Assembly: GCA_028753945.1 (NCBI GenBank)
Contig: JAPNXP010000001.1
Span: forward strand, 14,312,501-14,376,500
Length of the DNA: 64,000 bases
Direction: 5' to 3'
DNA from: Hexactinellida sp. DTS-2022
Lineage: Eukaryota; Porifera; Hexactinellida
The first letter of the stretch is position 1. Each line of letters opens with the position of its first letter. Shown here in pieces: positions 23,200 to 34,349 of this stretch. The translations under genes and the position numbers were made by a program. Below the pieces are notes generated by a model. It was given only the letters and a program-made list of their open reading frames with translations, was not told the origin of the DNA and did no database searches.

Positions 23200-24888
23200 G
23201 AACCCTGGTTTATGCGCCGCCACATTACCCCCCTCCTGGAGGACGCCTTCAGCATTCTACTTAACCCAAGACGTATTTGAGACGATGGGCCGCCTTGATT
23301 TGAATATACACGGCCAACCTTGTCCAATTCTATCCCTCCACGCCTCACCGCGCCGTCCTCGATGCCTTCCTTTGCTATTCCCGGAGAAGAAACTGGCACT
23401 CCAACTGCTGTGCGGCCTCCTACAATTTAACTATGCGACGGACGGGCACAAGGTATATCACCTGGGCAGCTGTGGGATTCCAATGGGCCTCCCTCTCGCC
23501 CCAGAACCGGCACTGCTAGTCACCTGCCTCCTGCTACGCACCTTCAGACCACCGCCCCTCGGCGTATTCACTATTTATTTCGACGATTTGGCGGCCGTCT
23601 TCCCTCTAACACCGGAGCACCTCACCCAACTGCCAGCCTGTACATGACGGAGGACAACCGAACACAGGACGCGGAGTACCTCCCAGACAGGAAAGCATGG
23701 ATTCCGCGTGTACAGCCGCACCGGCCTCCTCTACCCGTCGATGCAGCCTCCTTTCAAGTCTCCCGCCACCTTATAGAGAATGCTCACATGGGGACAGCTC
23801 ATCGCATCGATGGGATTGCGACCTACCCGGCGGATGCCCTGAACCATTTACTACAACATTATCTGGGACCGCTTGTGGATCGCGGGAAAACAGCATACAC
23901 CATCATTCCAGCCTTGGTGGAGATCTGTTATTTCCCTGTCCCTAAGGAGCCCTAGAAGATACACAAACCCGTACCCACACTATACTACAAATTTAGCACA
24001 CGCAGGCCCACCTACAAAAGCATCTCCAAGTGCACAAAGCCAGAATATCGACCTGTTCCTGAACGCGTCCGCAGCCACCTCCTCCTACCCATTTACACAT
24101 CCACGTACCGCTCGACCCCGACCCCGACCTCTGCGGCACCACCCCTACTAGGACCTCGACCTCGAATCACACGGCTACCCGACACATGTGGGCACCCTCA
24201 CCGGACCCAGACGACACCGACAACGACTCATCCGAAAATTCAAGCTGAAAGGTTGTATGGAAATGCCTTCCCTGAAAGCCCTCAGAGATTACACGAAGCC
24301 GTTCCCGAGGGGGGCCCCGGCTGCACCACCAGCCCAGCCGCCTATCCCGAGAGGCAACCCATACCCGACGCTGATTCAACGTCGCTTCGCCGCGGCCCAG
24401 TACAATCTTGCCCTCCCCGACTAGTGCAGATTTGCCCAGTGTACCACGCGGCCAGGTCCTACCCCTCCTCCTCCTACACCGAGACTCCCCCTCCGCCGCC
24501 CTGTCTCTTGGGCTCCAACTACAGGGAATTTATTCCTGTACGGCTCATGACACCCGTCACACCCTGTACATACCTCAAATATTGCTACTATTGACATGGG
24601 AGCAGCCACGCGATCCAAGCAACCTACGCACTTCTACGTGGGCAAAGCTAACAATTTGGGAGGCAAGCTCACCGATCTGAAATTTCGACACTGATCATTC
24701 GTGATCTCTCGCGAAATCTCCTCTACTGGCAAATCCTGGCCCTCTATCCAGCAAACTATCAACTCGAGGCCGGCCAGGTGGATGCCCTTGTTATACGATG
24801 GATCGATAAGCTTCTCCGACACTATCTTGAAGGCCACTGTTATAATTTCCAGGAATTAAATCAATTCTATAGACAGGCGAAGCACTAG
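23200..24888 (+). pseudogene. Penelope-like reverse transcriptase, unit A (broken)
   Basis: The RT palm shows FNYATDG then GSCGIPMGLPLAPE and, about 30 residues later, FTIYFDDLAA. GxPMGxPLAP followed by a [YF]xDD box is the layout of Penelope-like RTs, with FDD here instead of YxDD. After a shift near 23640, the thumb-like part continues (HRIDGIATYPADALNHLL then PLVDRGKT), followed by a stop at 23955. The C-terminal part (near 24640-24888) has FYVGKANNLGGKLTDL, which faintly resembles a GIY-YIG-type strand but is not convincing. Several shifts make it non-functional. Confidence 0.6.
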
Positions 24889-25016
24889 CATCTATGTTTT
24901 ACATTACAACCACTCACTAGCATCGACTTTTCTACTACTAGATCCTCTTTAGTATCCTTTCGCTCCTTTTTTGTTTTTGTTTTGTTAGTACTATTAGTTG
25001 CCTCTCTATTATATTA

Positions 25017-25037
25017 GTTGTTGTTGTTGTTGTTGTT
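25017..25037. repeat. (GTT)n tail of the Penelope-like element, unit A
   Basis: Seven GTT units occupy the place where unit B has about 29 (59614-59699), so the tract is length-unstable. Confidence 0.95.
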
Positions 25038-25535
25038 CATAGCTTGTATGACATACCCTTAATGAAGATACACGATTAGTTTATACTTTGCTTTTATTAG
25101 TTTTAAACACATATTCACTTACAAACCAATCAATAACAGTGATGGCAGTATAGTCTTATGTATATGTTCTATAGTATTCAGTATACTATAGAGTAATTAC
25201 AATATTGAGATATATTTTCAATAACTAATTCGAATTATTAAAGAGTCACTGGATAAGAACACAAAATTTCGATTTACTGACGAACGAAAACGAAATTGAG
25301 AAATTGGACATAGAGGTGCACATTTCCAGGAAATTCTATATCTCCTGTCTAAATTTGAAATCTCTATCACCAATGGTCTAGTCAGGCCATCGCGTACGGC
25401 CGGAAGTCCGACAGAGGTAAATTCAATACTGTGCATCTTAAAGTATAAAACTATAGTAGGACCCTGCTATAACGTTTTTACTAGAAGTAGCACACTAAAA
25501 ATGTATGTACACAAATGTCGCTGTACACAAAAATG

Positions 25536-26347
25536 ACTGTACATAGATGTCGTACCAAAGTTGTACACAAATGTCGTTTTTCGTCTAAATTATGGTAGCT
25601 AGGCTTACTCTCCTCTGTAAAATAGCTCTGTAAAATTGATAAATAATCCATTAGAATTTGAAATTTCCCATATAGTATAGGAATACTACATATACGTATA
25701 GGGAATGCAAGGCAGAGATGGAACCGGTCGGGATTTTCATGACCCGACCCGACGGTGCAGTTGGAAATTTGATCCGACCAAACCGGCCGGTCGACCGGTC
25801 AATCAACAGTTAGCAATAATTTTTAAATAATAGAATCAGAATCTACTGTAGTGTCACGTCATATAATTTAGGAATAAATATTATGGCCGTAGACCATTTA
25901 AGGAAGCCTCCTATAAGCTCTCAAGGGGTATTGGAGCCAGATTCAATCAAAACAAATTATGTTATTTTGATATCGAATAGATCATATAGAGATATCGACC
26001 GGCCGGTCAGGGTTCGACCGGTACACGACCCGACCCGACCGGTCTACCGGTTCCGTTCTGATGCAAGGCCTGAAATCCAATTTTAATATTAACACCGGAG
26101 TGAATAGTGAAGTCATATACAGTCAAGTGAAGCGTATGCATTGTTATTTTGATTGATTAACAGAAAAATGTCTCGAAGTGATACAGTATAGGTATATTAA
26201 CTAATCAATGTCAGGGAAAATGTGCATTCTTACGATATGAAGTTATATATTGCTTGTATTTTACCTACCGGTTTCTCTTTACCTACCGGGTTGACTGTCC
26301 CTGTACACAACAACTGTACATAGATGTCGTACCCAAGTTGTACACAA
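25536..26347. repeat. 35-bp direct repeat flanking the hAT MITE, unit A
   Basis: ACTGTACATAGATGTCGTAC plus 15 more bases occurs at 25536-25570 and again at 26313-26347 with one mismatch. The same pair lies near 60217 and 61003 in unit B. Further GTACACAA copies sit beside the first. Confidence 0.6.
25713..26060. mobile_element. hAT-type MITE (CAGAGATGGAACCGG), unit A
   Basis: TIRs CAGAGATGGAACCGG and (right, complemented) CAGAACGGAACCGG are flanked by a perfect 8-bp duplication ATGCAAGG at 25705-25712 and 26061-26068. Subterminal CGACCCG and ACCGGTC repeats are frequent. Shared with unit B (60400-60749), so it predates the duplication. Confidence 0.9.
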
Positions 26348-26864
26348 CTCTTTCTCTCCGATAATACTTATCGTATGATAGAGAAAAATATCTGATACGG
26401 AGTCATTCTTTTCAAATATTCCAATTGAATATCTTCACTATCTGTGGTAAAGTGATCAGCTCCTTTAGGCAGATGTGTGTGTTAATTAATAGATAATGTA
26501 TATAATAGTTCTTATGTTAATTAATTAAGCTAAATTAAACTAAGGAGTCATCTCAATTGAACAGACATACGGACATATTTGAAGTGTAGCAGTTAACTAT
26601 TGACATACTACGTAGCAGTTAACATAGCGGGTGAGTTATGGAATATCCTTAATAAAGCATTCCCTTTCTACCACTTTCATAATTAAACATTTTTTGAGTT
26701 TGTATGTCGAATAAACAAGTAAATATTTAATGTGTCCCTATCGTAATGATACATTGTCAACAGGTTATTAGCCAACAAGATTAGAAGGTATCAATATACG
26801 TCAGTTTGAATGGCATTTGAGGCTGCAATTTAATTGGTTAGGACTCTGTAAAATATAATAGGCT

Positions 26865-26874
26865 TATATAAATA
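26865..26874 (+). promoter_or_regulatory. TATA box of promoter module 1, upstream of unit B
   Basis: TATATAAATA is followed 126 bases later by a donor GTGAGT (GT at 27000). The surrounding 200 bases are a diverged relative of module 2 at 66/29209: both have a GGCTTATATAAA core, an ATTGGTT upstream box and the same exon layout. Repeated at 61556. Confidence 0.55.
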
Positions 26875-26894
26875 GAGTTGTTATTCATAATTGT

Positions 26895-26999
26895 GAAACG
26901 ATTATTATTTGTGTTACTTGCAAAGGGAAAATTATTTCAGATTTATTCTAGAGATTTATTGAATAGCTTTTTACATCAACATTCCAAAGAATCATATAT
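26895..26999 (+). other. Putative alternative first exon, promoter module 1
   Basis: It ends at the donor ATATAT|GTGAGT. The start is estimated from the TATA box. It is not coding. It would give the unit B NLR a second, distal promoter about 2.3 kb upstream of module 2. Confidence 0.35.
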
Positions 27000-27906
27000 G
27001 TGAGTTTCTATAATTGTTGCATAAATTAACATGTATAAATTATCCTATTTAAATTCAAATTGTTACTACAGTATTTGATTTCTTAATACTACAGTTGAAT
27101 TATAACGTACCCTCCCTAGTCCCTAGGTACTATGAGAAAATAAGCACATATTATATGAGTGTTAGCTAATCAGTGCATCGCTATATAGCTATTAGTAACC
27201 GAGTTGACCCAGTTACCTACACTACATAGAATACATACGTACATTTAAATATGGAAATAGAAACTGCATTTATAATTGCGATAGAGACTTCCAATTTCAA
27301 TGGTAAATAATAGGTAAACAAGTTGGCTGATTTCGAGTTTCGCATTTACAGGTTTCTAATCGAAATATTTTTTGTTGTTGTTTAAAAAACGAGGTAAAAA
27401 TATCTGTTATAATTCAAAATAAACTAGTGACTAACTTCCAAATGCTAGATATTGTAAACAAGTATGTTGAATACAAATTAAATTGTTTCAGAACTTTTAA
27501 TGTAATTATTTATTGTTAATTGAAAAAAGCGGTTGAATAATCAGTCGTGAAGCAACCGACACAGAAGGACTCGTAATGAAAATGACTTAATCTTGGCTCA
27601 TTTGACCTCTAATACGTGGTGATATCCGTGTCATACAACATAATGTGATAATAATTTGTGAGGAAATCGATGCACTCTTTTTCTCAAATTATTCTACAGT
27701 TAACTTTCCAATTCCAGAATGTTCACAAACCATTATTTGAACTTAGAGTTAACTAATTTATTCTCATTGAACAATATCGGCTTACAGAGATAATACAAAC
27801 AACACCAGAAGGTCCATACTATAATGCATTTGCTTTGATTAGTATCTAACCAGTGTATACCGATGAACCAGACCGTAATAAGATTATTTTGATGTGGACT
27901 TGTATA

Positions 27907-28080
27907 CAATGAACTTCCGTTATAACGAATTGCTTGGGACCTGTAAATTTCTTCATTATACCGGATATTCGTTAGAAGCGGATAATAATTAATGCATTGA
28001 GTGTTCTGGGGGAAGAATCTCCAATTGAATATAAGCAATTATTTCGTTATATCCGACTTTGTTATAACGGGAGTTCACTG
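27907..28080. mobile_element. Tigger-like MITE, unit A
   Basis: Ends TGAACTTCCGTTATAACGAA and (complement of right) TGAACTCCCGTTATAACAAA lie inside CAA/CAG termini flanked by TA. A 101-codon minus-strand frame overlapping it (27733-28038) is fortuitous. The unit B copy is 62598-62771. Confidence 0.75.
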
Positions 28081-28196
28081 TATTATCTACCGAAATCATT
28101 CTAATGAAATAATAGTTTAAAGAATATTTATAGGGAACAGATCCACGGACCATTTTTTCGAGTTAATAATTTAATCAAAATCTTTCGTGATTCCTA

Positions 28197-28380
28197 CAGT
28201 AGAACCTCGTTAATACAAACACCAAGGGACGGTAAAAATTTGTCCGCTTTATCCGGAGTTCTGATTAATCTGAGTAATACCCATTGAATAGCTATTGTAG
28301 GGACCTGATTTTGTCGAACTGTTTGTTCGTCTTATCCGGAAATTCGTATTAATCGTGTTCGTATTAACGAGGTTCTACTG
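28197..28380. mobile_element. Tigger-like MITE, unit A
   Basis: TIR CAGTAGAACCTCGTTAATAC, 184 bp long, flanked by TA. The unit B copy is 62888-63071 without visible change. Confidence 0.85.
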
Positions 28381-28681
28381 TATTTGGCAACAGTTGTGCA
28401 TTAATAGCTTTATTACTTTAATATTTATGTACACTGAAAGTTTACAGTTACTTTGTTGAATGCAAGTAACATATTTCATGCAAAATTAAGTGTATCCAGA
28501 ATAGTTTAAATAGTAATCGTTCCAATTATTAATTGGATTAAACTTGATTTACAAATAGGATACGAACAAGTGCCAAATTACAAGGCCGAGCAGATAAATG
28601 TATACGTATATTCACAAATTCTATTACGATCTCCGAATATTCTAGTAGGATCTTGTCAAATCAACTGATGATCTAACATCG

Positions 28682-28826
28682 CATAGGCGTAGCACGCGGT
28701 CCGGCAGGTCCGGCCATCGCCGGAACAGTTTTCATTTATTCTACTATATTTTATAGGAGGTTCCGGTTTTGGCCGGACCACTTTAACTCTTTGGCCGGAG
28801 AGTTTTCAGAGCTTGCGACGCCCGTG
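28682..28826. mobile_element. TIR element with 5-bp CATCG duplication, unit A
   Basis: Ends CATAGGCGTAGC and, complemented, CACGGGCGTCGC are flanked by CATCG at 28677-28681 and 28827-28831. The interior carries inverted GGCCGGA/TCCGGCC copies. The unit B copy is 63373-63517. Confidence 0.55.
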
Positions 28827-29208
28827 CATCGGAGATTAGATAATACTCTTATTAATTGGTTTATAGGATAATTCCAGTTTGGTTCAGGGTTCCATTCAGT
28901 TTGAATTTGGGTCTATATTTTGATAATTTAAACGTTGATAGTTATACAGTTTGAATTTATTCAACTCCTTTGGTAGGGCAGTGTATAGGAGATATGTAGC
29001 AAAAGGAAGCTCGCAGACAATGTGAATCAAATTCAATAATTTATTAAAATGCATGAAGTACTTATGTGTCGGATGAATAATTAACGTCTGTTCAAATATA
29101 AACTATTTTATGCATCGCCCAATCAGATTAAGGCTATTTCACTTCATATTTTTAATGGATCTGAGACTGAAATTTCATTGGTTGTGGATCTGTTAGAACG
29201 TATAGGCT

Positions 29209-29218
29209 TATATAAAAA
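29209..29218 (+). promoter_or_regulatory. TATA box of NLR promoter module 2, unit B
   Basis: TATATAAAAA, with donor GTGAGT at 29336. It is the counterpart of 66-75, 9.1 kb upstream of the intact NLR. Confidence 0.55.
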
Positions 29219-29238
29219 GGAAATCTTTAATCAGAAAT

Positions 29239-29335
29239 ATAAACGATTATTATTTGTGTTGTTTAAACAGAATATCCCATAGAATCTATTCTATAGATTC
29301 ATTTCGAATATCAACATTTCAGAGAAACAGATCAA
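29239..29335 (+). other. Putative non-coding first exon, unit B
   Basis: It is bounded by the inferred start and the donor ATCAA|GTGAGT. The counterpart in unit A is 96-192. Confidence 0.4.
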
Positions 29336-29656
29336 GTGAGTTTCAATTATAGTTGCTAAATTGACATACGTATATGTATACAAACTCTTCCATCAGAGTG
29401 CCAAACCATATTAAATTCGGTTCTAACGTACCCCTTCTGCAAAAGAAAATTGGTTACAACTTACAAGATTGTAACTACTTACACTACATTGAAATAAGCA
29501 CATATTATGTGGCAGCACATCTTGTGCGGGACGTGCGGAAAGCTCTGTACTACTTTTTAAAAGAGAAACTTCTAAGTTTCGGCATAGAGTCATCTGATTA
29601 GCGAGAAAATCTTATCATAGAATCGGTTGTGTATTGTGGCCGCCATGTTACCTCCA

Positions 29657-31766
29657 TACAGGTCGAAAAATCAATTAATTCCTATTTACAGTTTGGTAGT
29701 AAAATGAGTCACCCTATATAATGAGTCAAATTCGGCTAGCGAGTGTGACAATTCTATCCATAGAGAGAGACAATACCAAAGTTACGAATTTTGACAAAAT
29801 TATCAATGGCTTTGAGGTTATGAATTCAAGAAAACTTTTTTATATAAATGTAAAATGTATTAAAAAGTAGTATTATTATCATATTATCTCACGCCTGGGT
29901 AAGGGGGAGGAATTTTGTTTTTATTATTATGAACATAACTATAAACTTGTGTAAAGTACTCCTAATATAGCAAATTTTAATTAATCTTGTATTTAGGGCA
30001 TTACTATCATTATTTTGGCATTGGCATGTGATTTTATATTTAATTTAATTATTAATATTTATTGTTTGGCATAGGATAATGTTATTTGCATATTAATGGA
30101 AATAAAAATAAATTCCCGTCCGCCATCCGTATTTCTAAAGAAATCCGGATGATAAACAATTAATTTATTTTACCTGGCCTTAGTATTACAATCTGTATCA
30201 GCTCTGTGGCACAGTTCAATGTGCCACGTGCTACGCTACTTATAATGCATAACTTGTGAATAAGTATGCAGATACAGCCATAGCTCTTAGTGTATACTGA
30301 GTATAAGAATACTTAGATTAATAGTAGTCATAAAATACTAATCGCTAATTCAACTGTAACAACAAACTCAAACAATAATAACAATTCAATAACACTGCTT
30401 GAAACGATCTACTACATTAGAAGTGAGATTTGTATACGAACTGTGCACAATGTGAGTTAAATATGTAGATATTATTGTCAGTTTTAAGTTAACAAGCCTA
30501 TTTCCTGGCTGTAGTTTGATTAAACTATTTGTAGTTCCCTTGATATAATCATTTCCGTACCTTTTCCTTCTTCAAACTTGAAAATATATTTTAATGAATC
30601 AATTATGATCAACTTGTAATGTTTTGCTGTTCAGCTTAATTGGGTCATTTTTCGCTGTAGCAGAATTATAGTTAAAAGGATAGTAGTAAATGGGAAGAAA
30701 TTTCAGGTTTTTACATAATTCAAACTTTGCTTTAGTACATACATACATCAAAGTTTGGTTATTCGTGTCCATATTTGGTTACTCTAGGGATATATATATA
30801 TTATATAAATTTGTTATTTTGTATTATGTAATTCAATCTAAGATTCTGTAAATTCACGGTAATTGTGTCAAAGTACTTACTCAAATATATGGATGTATCA
30901 CTCGTTTATTGAATATTATTGCTCACAAGATAGCATATTTCGGTTTACTGGTCGCTTCACCGCACTACTACCTCTGAATTAACTATAGATATAGTTATCA
31001 TTCGAGCTACCATATAATTACATGCTGTAGAAGAACGTAACTTGTAATACATTGAATGAGCTCACCAAAGTGTAGTACACTAAATAATTATTGACATCGA
31101 TACACCGTTGGTATCAAATTATTCTACGTAATGAACTTTGCAATTCCAGAATGTTCTTAGACAATTATTTCAACTTAGGGTTCATTAATTTATTCTCAAT
31201 GAACTATATCTTCTTACAGAGACTAGTACAAACAACTCCAGTAGAGTCTATAACATGCTTTTGAATTATAGCTATTCTAATTACTGCATTCCTATGAACC
31301 ACATCGTCACTTAGATTATATTTTCCTAATTGCATTAGACTAATGGATAAACAAGTGTATTTAAATTTAGTATCATTGAGAAATATAATTTAGGCGAACA
31401 CTTCCAAAGACTATTTAATGTAAATTAATCCACTCCATTAAATTATGAAACAATCTCAACACTTTTTGTCTTCTGTTATTTTTATGTTTATTGACATCAT
31501 CTATGCATTTAATTTATGTCGCATTATTGAATGCTGATTTTCAAAGTTGTAAATTGATTGAACATCACTTATGTCACGGGCATTAATTATACAAAACTAT
31601 AGAACAGAATTACAATTGAGAGTATATTCCTGTAATATGAAATAACTGCATTATTTACAAAGATTAATTTTTCTTTAAGAATTGATTTTATAGATGAACA
31701 CTTGACTATTAATTTGTGTCAGCTAATTATTATTAACATTATATTATTGCTTGTATCTATTTGTAG
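29657..31766. other. AT-rich intron-like DNA, unit B
   Basis: It aligns with 945-3167. No gene is supported. A donor-like GTGAGT at 30452 matches 1916 of unit A. Confidence 0.55.
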
Positions 31767-31865
31767 AATAAAAGAATCAATCAATAACCGAGAATCGAGA
31801 ATCAATTCATTCCAAATAACGCAGAACTAACAATTGACTGCTGTGAAGTATTATCTGAATACAAA
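31767..31865 (+). other. Putative non-coding exon, unit B
   Basis: Ninety-nine bases between acceptor TTGTAG and donor GTGAGT, same length as 3168-3266 in unit A. Confidence 0.4.
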
Positions 31866-32166
31866 GTGAGTTAGTATTTGCATTAGCTTCGGTCTCGTTG
31901 GCTTGCTACGGGTCATTCAATTGCTACATGTAGTGTCGCTTTGTTGACAATTTGTTAATAGACTCTAAAATAACGTTATTGATATTTCGGCAAATTTGGT
32001 GCCGTACAAATGTTAAGTAACTTAAAGTCATACGAATATTTACACCCCCTTCTTATTCATGCTTTACTATTTTGTAAACAAAAGTATTATATTACACACA
32101 TTAGTCAACTCCATCCCCTTTGAAAAGGTTTATTGATATTTAACTTTCTATCGCATTATTTTGTAG

Positions 32167-32226
32167 AATCGACTCAATCAAATACTAACAAACTCCGAGA
32201 CGAACACACCACACATTCTGTATCAA
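32167..32226 (+). other. Putative non-coding exon, unit B
   Basis: Sixty bases between acceptor TTTGTAG and donor GTGAGT, same length as 3568-3627 in unit A. Confidence 0.4.
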
Positions 32227-32249
32227 GTGAGTTATTATTGAGTTGAGTA

Positions 32250-32973
32250 CAGTGGATACCGGTTACCGAATATAACAACCAATGAGCATTTTAATATTCG
32301 TTTGAATTGACAAGATTCCGGATTTAAGAACATTCGATTTTTGGAACATTTTAGCAGTGATGCAATTCGATTTCTTTGAATAGAATCTCTTTAGCTTTGT
32401 TCCTAGTTTATTTATAACCGATAATGAGACAGTAAAGCTTTTTCGCCTGTGTTAGTCAAACAGTCGAATGTTACTGTATTGTAGATCAGGGGTTTATCTA
32501 GGATTTTCGTGGCAGGCACTTTATTATGTAGGTATAAATTTCCGTCACCCTAAATGTATTAGCCATAATACATAATCAGTATAATTCAATGATGCGGCAC
32601 TATTTTAAGGAGGTAATTGCAACGGTGCACAAACAGTTGATTATCCAAGCATTTCTGGACCAGAAAATCTGGTGCCATACATCATTTCTGGACCAGAAAA
32701 TCTGGTGCCATACATGTGCCATTCATCCGGCACATAATTAAGTGCCTACCCGGCACCTAAATCGAATCGCAATTCACGAACTTTTTCACCACAACTGATG
32801 CCTGGCTAAAAGTGCCGGCCATGCACCTAGATAAAGCCCTGTTGTAGATCCATATACTATGTTCATAAATACTGATTAACATTACGTAGTATAGAATACT
32901 ATACTGTTTACAAGAACATATTGGTTATAAGAATATATCTGTGATAATATTTTCTCTAAACCGGTATCCACTG
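32250..32973. mobile_element. Tigger/pogo-like MITE with nested hAT, unit B
   Basis: It has the same CAGTGGATACCGGTT ends and TA flanks as 3651-4173. It carries an inserted hAT element at 32487-32841 and lacks about 160 bp of internal sequence present in unit A. Confidence 0.75.
32487..32841. mobile_element. hAT-type MITE, unit B only
   Basis: Ends CAGGGGTTTATCTAGG and, complemented, CAGGGCTTTATCTAGG are flanked by a perfect 8-bp TTGTAGAT at 32479-32486 and 32842-32849. An internal tandem duplication of TTTCTGGACCAGAAAATCTG occurs near 32651-32705. Unit A lacks it near 4045. Confidence 0.9.
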
Positions 32974-33980
32974 TATTGTGTAGTTTGTGAATTAATTATA
33001 CCTGCCAACCCTACAGCATATACGCTATTTGACCAGGGATTTAGTTATTTTAAACAATCTGTGTTTGAATTTCACGCTCCTGAAATTAGTTGTATACACT
33101 AACCCGGCAAAAAGTATTTGAACTACAATAATTTAAATAAAACTATACTTTGGTATAATAAAATAGCAAAATATATGAATTTATATTTCTATGGAGGTGT
33201 TACACTCATTAACTAATAATGATCTAATTAAATATATAATTTCTGATCATTTTGAGGCAATTGAATTATACCTGTAATTCTGATTTCAGATTTGAATACC
33301 ACATTGTCGAATTGCTATAGGTACAGAATTTCTAATCCATGCCATAATTTTCCACTGAGCTACAGCCCATTCCCTAATGTGCCACTTGTGCCCAAAGTGT
33401 CACGTGCTAGTGACACTAATGCCACTTCATGAATATTGAATATAAATGACTTAAAATCACAATTTTCTGAAATGTATAATTAGTGTAAGATATTTAATTA
33501 AAGACATGTAAATAATAAGGACTTGTTTAAACAGAGTTAATGCGAAACAAGAAATTTGTGTCTGGAATAAAATTCCTATGTTTTAAATACTTTTGTCCGG
33601 TTAGTGTACATATCGCTTCGTGCAAGTAAACTTTCCAGCAATCCCTGGACATGTTCCACCATAGAAACATAATTGAAAGATATTCTTCAAATTAATCACA
33701 TTCCTAAACACATTCATTATGTGATCACTAATAATGACATCGAGCCTGTATTGCAAGCAAGCGAAATTTCAATTCCTCGAGCCATAAGAAATGTGTCCAG
33801 GGAATTCTTGGCATCCATTGATTTGTCTTGACTATGTTGGCAGGTATTATATTTTATACATGTATTTCCAAAGTTAATATCTTTGCTAACTAATGATAGC
33901 AATTATTGCATTTTCCTGCGAATTTTAACAGTTACAATGGGATCAAATTTAGCTAAACTGTGTGCCATTAATATTTAATA

Positions 33981-34127
33981 CATTAGAACTCGGTTATAAC
34001 GTATCTTCGGGAATAGTACTAACCGAGTTTACGCTCATAGAAATAAAAATGTTGTTTGGATAAAATAGTAGTAAATACTAAGGCAAAGTAGGTACTAATC
34101 CAGGCACGTTATATCCGAGTTCTACTG
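33981..34127. mobile_element. Short Tigger-like MITE, unit B
   Basis: Counterpart of 5194-5341, with the same AGAACTCGGTTATAACG ends and TA flanks. Confidence 0.7.
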
Positions 34128-34349
34128 TATACCCGTATTGATTAATTCTGCTATCGAATGTATGTAAACAACATGTTGATTCAAGATTTAACATATTTAA
34201 CTAAGAGCTAAATTTACAGTTAAACTAAACAAGTAGAGAAAATTATCTAACACTCATTCTAACAAAATACTAATGGAGTGGATAGCTATAACTAGTTCCG
34301 CACATATTAATATATTTCAAATTGAGCAAGAGCTAAACGACGCTCCCTT

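Larger units (their letters stand above)
22250..25040 (+). mobile_element. Penelope-like retroelement, unit A copy
   Basis: A C-rich, proline-rich coding block stands out from the AT-rich host. It runs from about 22250 through RT motifs at 23200-23640 to a stop at 24886-24888. A 3' non-coding tail then ends in (GTT)n at 25017-25037. The element is colinear with unit B 56960-59699, so it was present before the duplication. An extra roughly 150-base AT-rich stretch lies at 23028-23180. Confidence 0.6.
1..29143. repeat. Segmental duplication unit A
   Basis: Unit A aligns to 29144 onward with a constant offset of 29143 over the first several kilobases. Matching blocks are 1 to about 6560 with 29144 to about 35310, the two NLR genes, 12580-14575 with about 41753-42830, and roughly 23200-29143 with 57440-63834. 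Blocks unique to unit A are mostly transposons: a hAT MITE at 515, another at 7558, three elements at 12891-14135, a Helitron fragment, Gypsy pieces and an unrecognised stretch at 18850-20870. Identity by eye is about 95% near the left end. The left boundary of the unit lies outside the window. Confidence 0.9.
26614..29309. repeat. Near-identical junction tract (matches 61305-64000)
   Basis: Over about 2.7 kb I see one substitution (near 27490) against 61305-64000, whereas the 1.6 kb immediately to the left differs by several percent. The tract crosses the A/B boundary and contains both promoter modules. Confidence 0.8.

Noticed and set aside
27733-28038. 101-codon frame identical at 62424-62729
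   Set aside because: It overlaps a Tigger-like MITE. Identity reflects the near-identical duplicated tract, not coding constraint.
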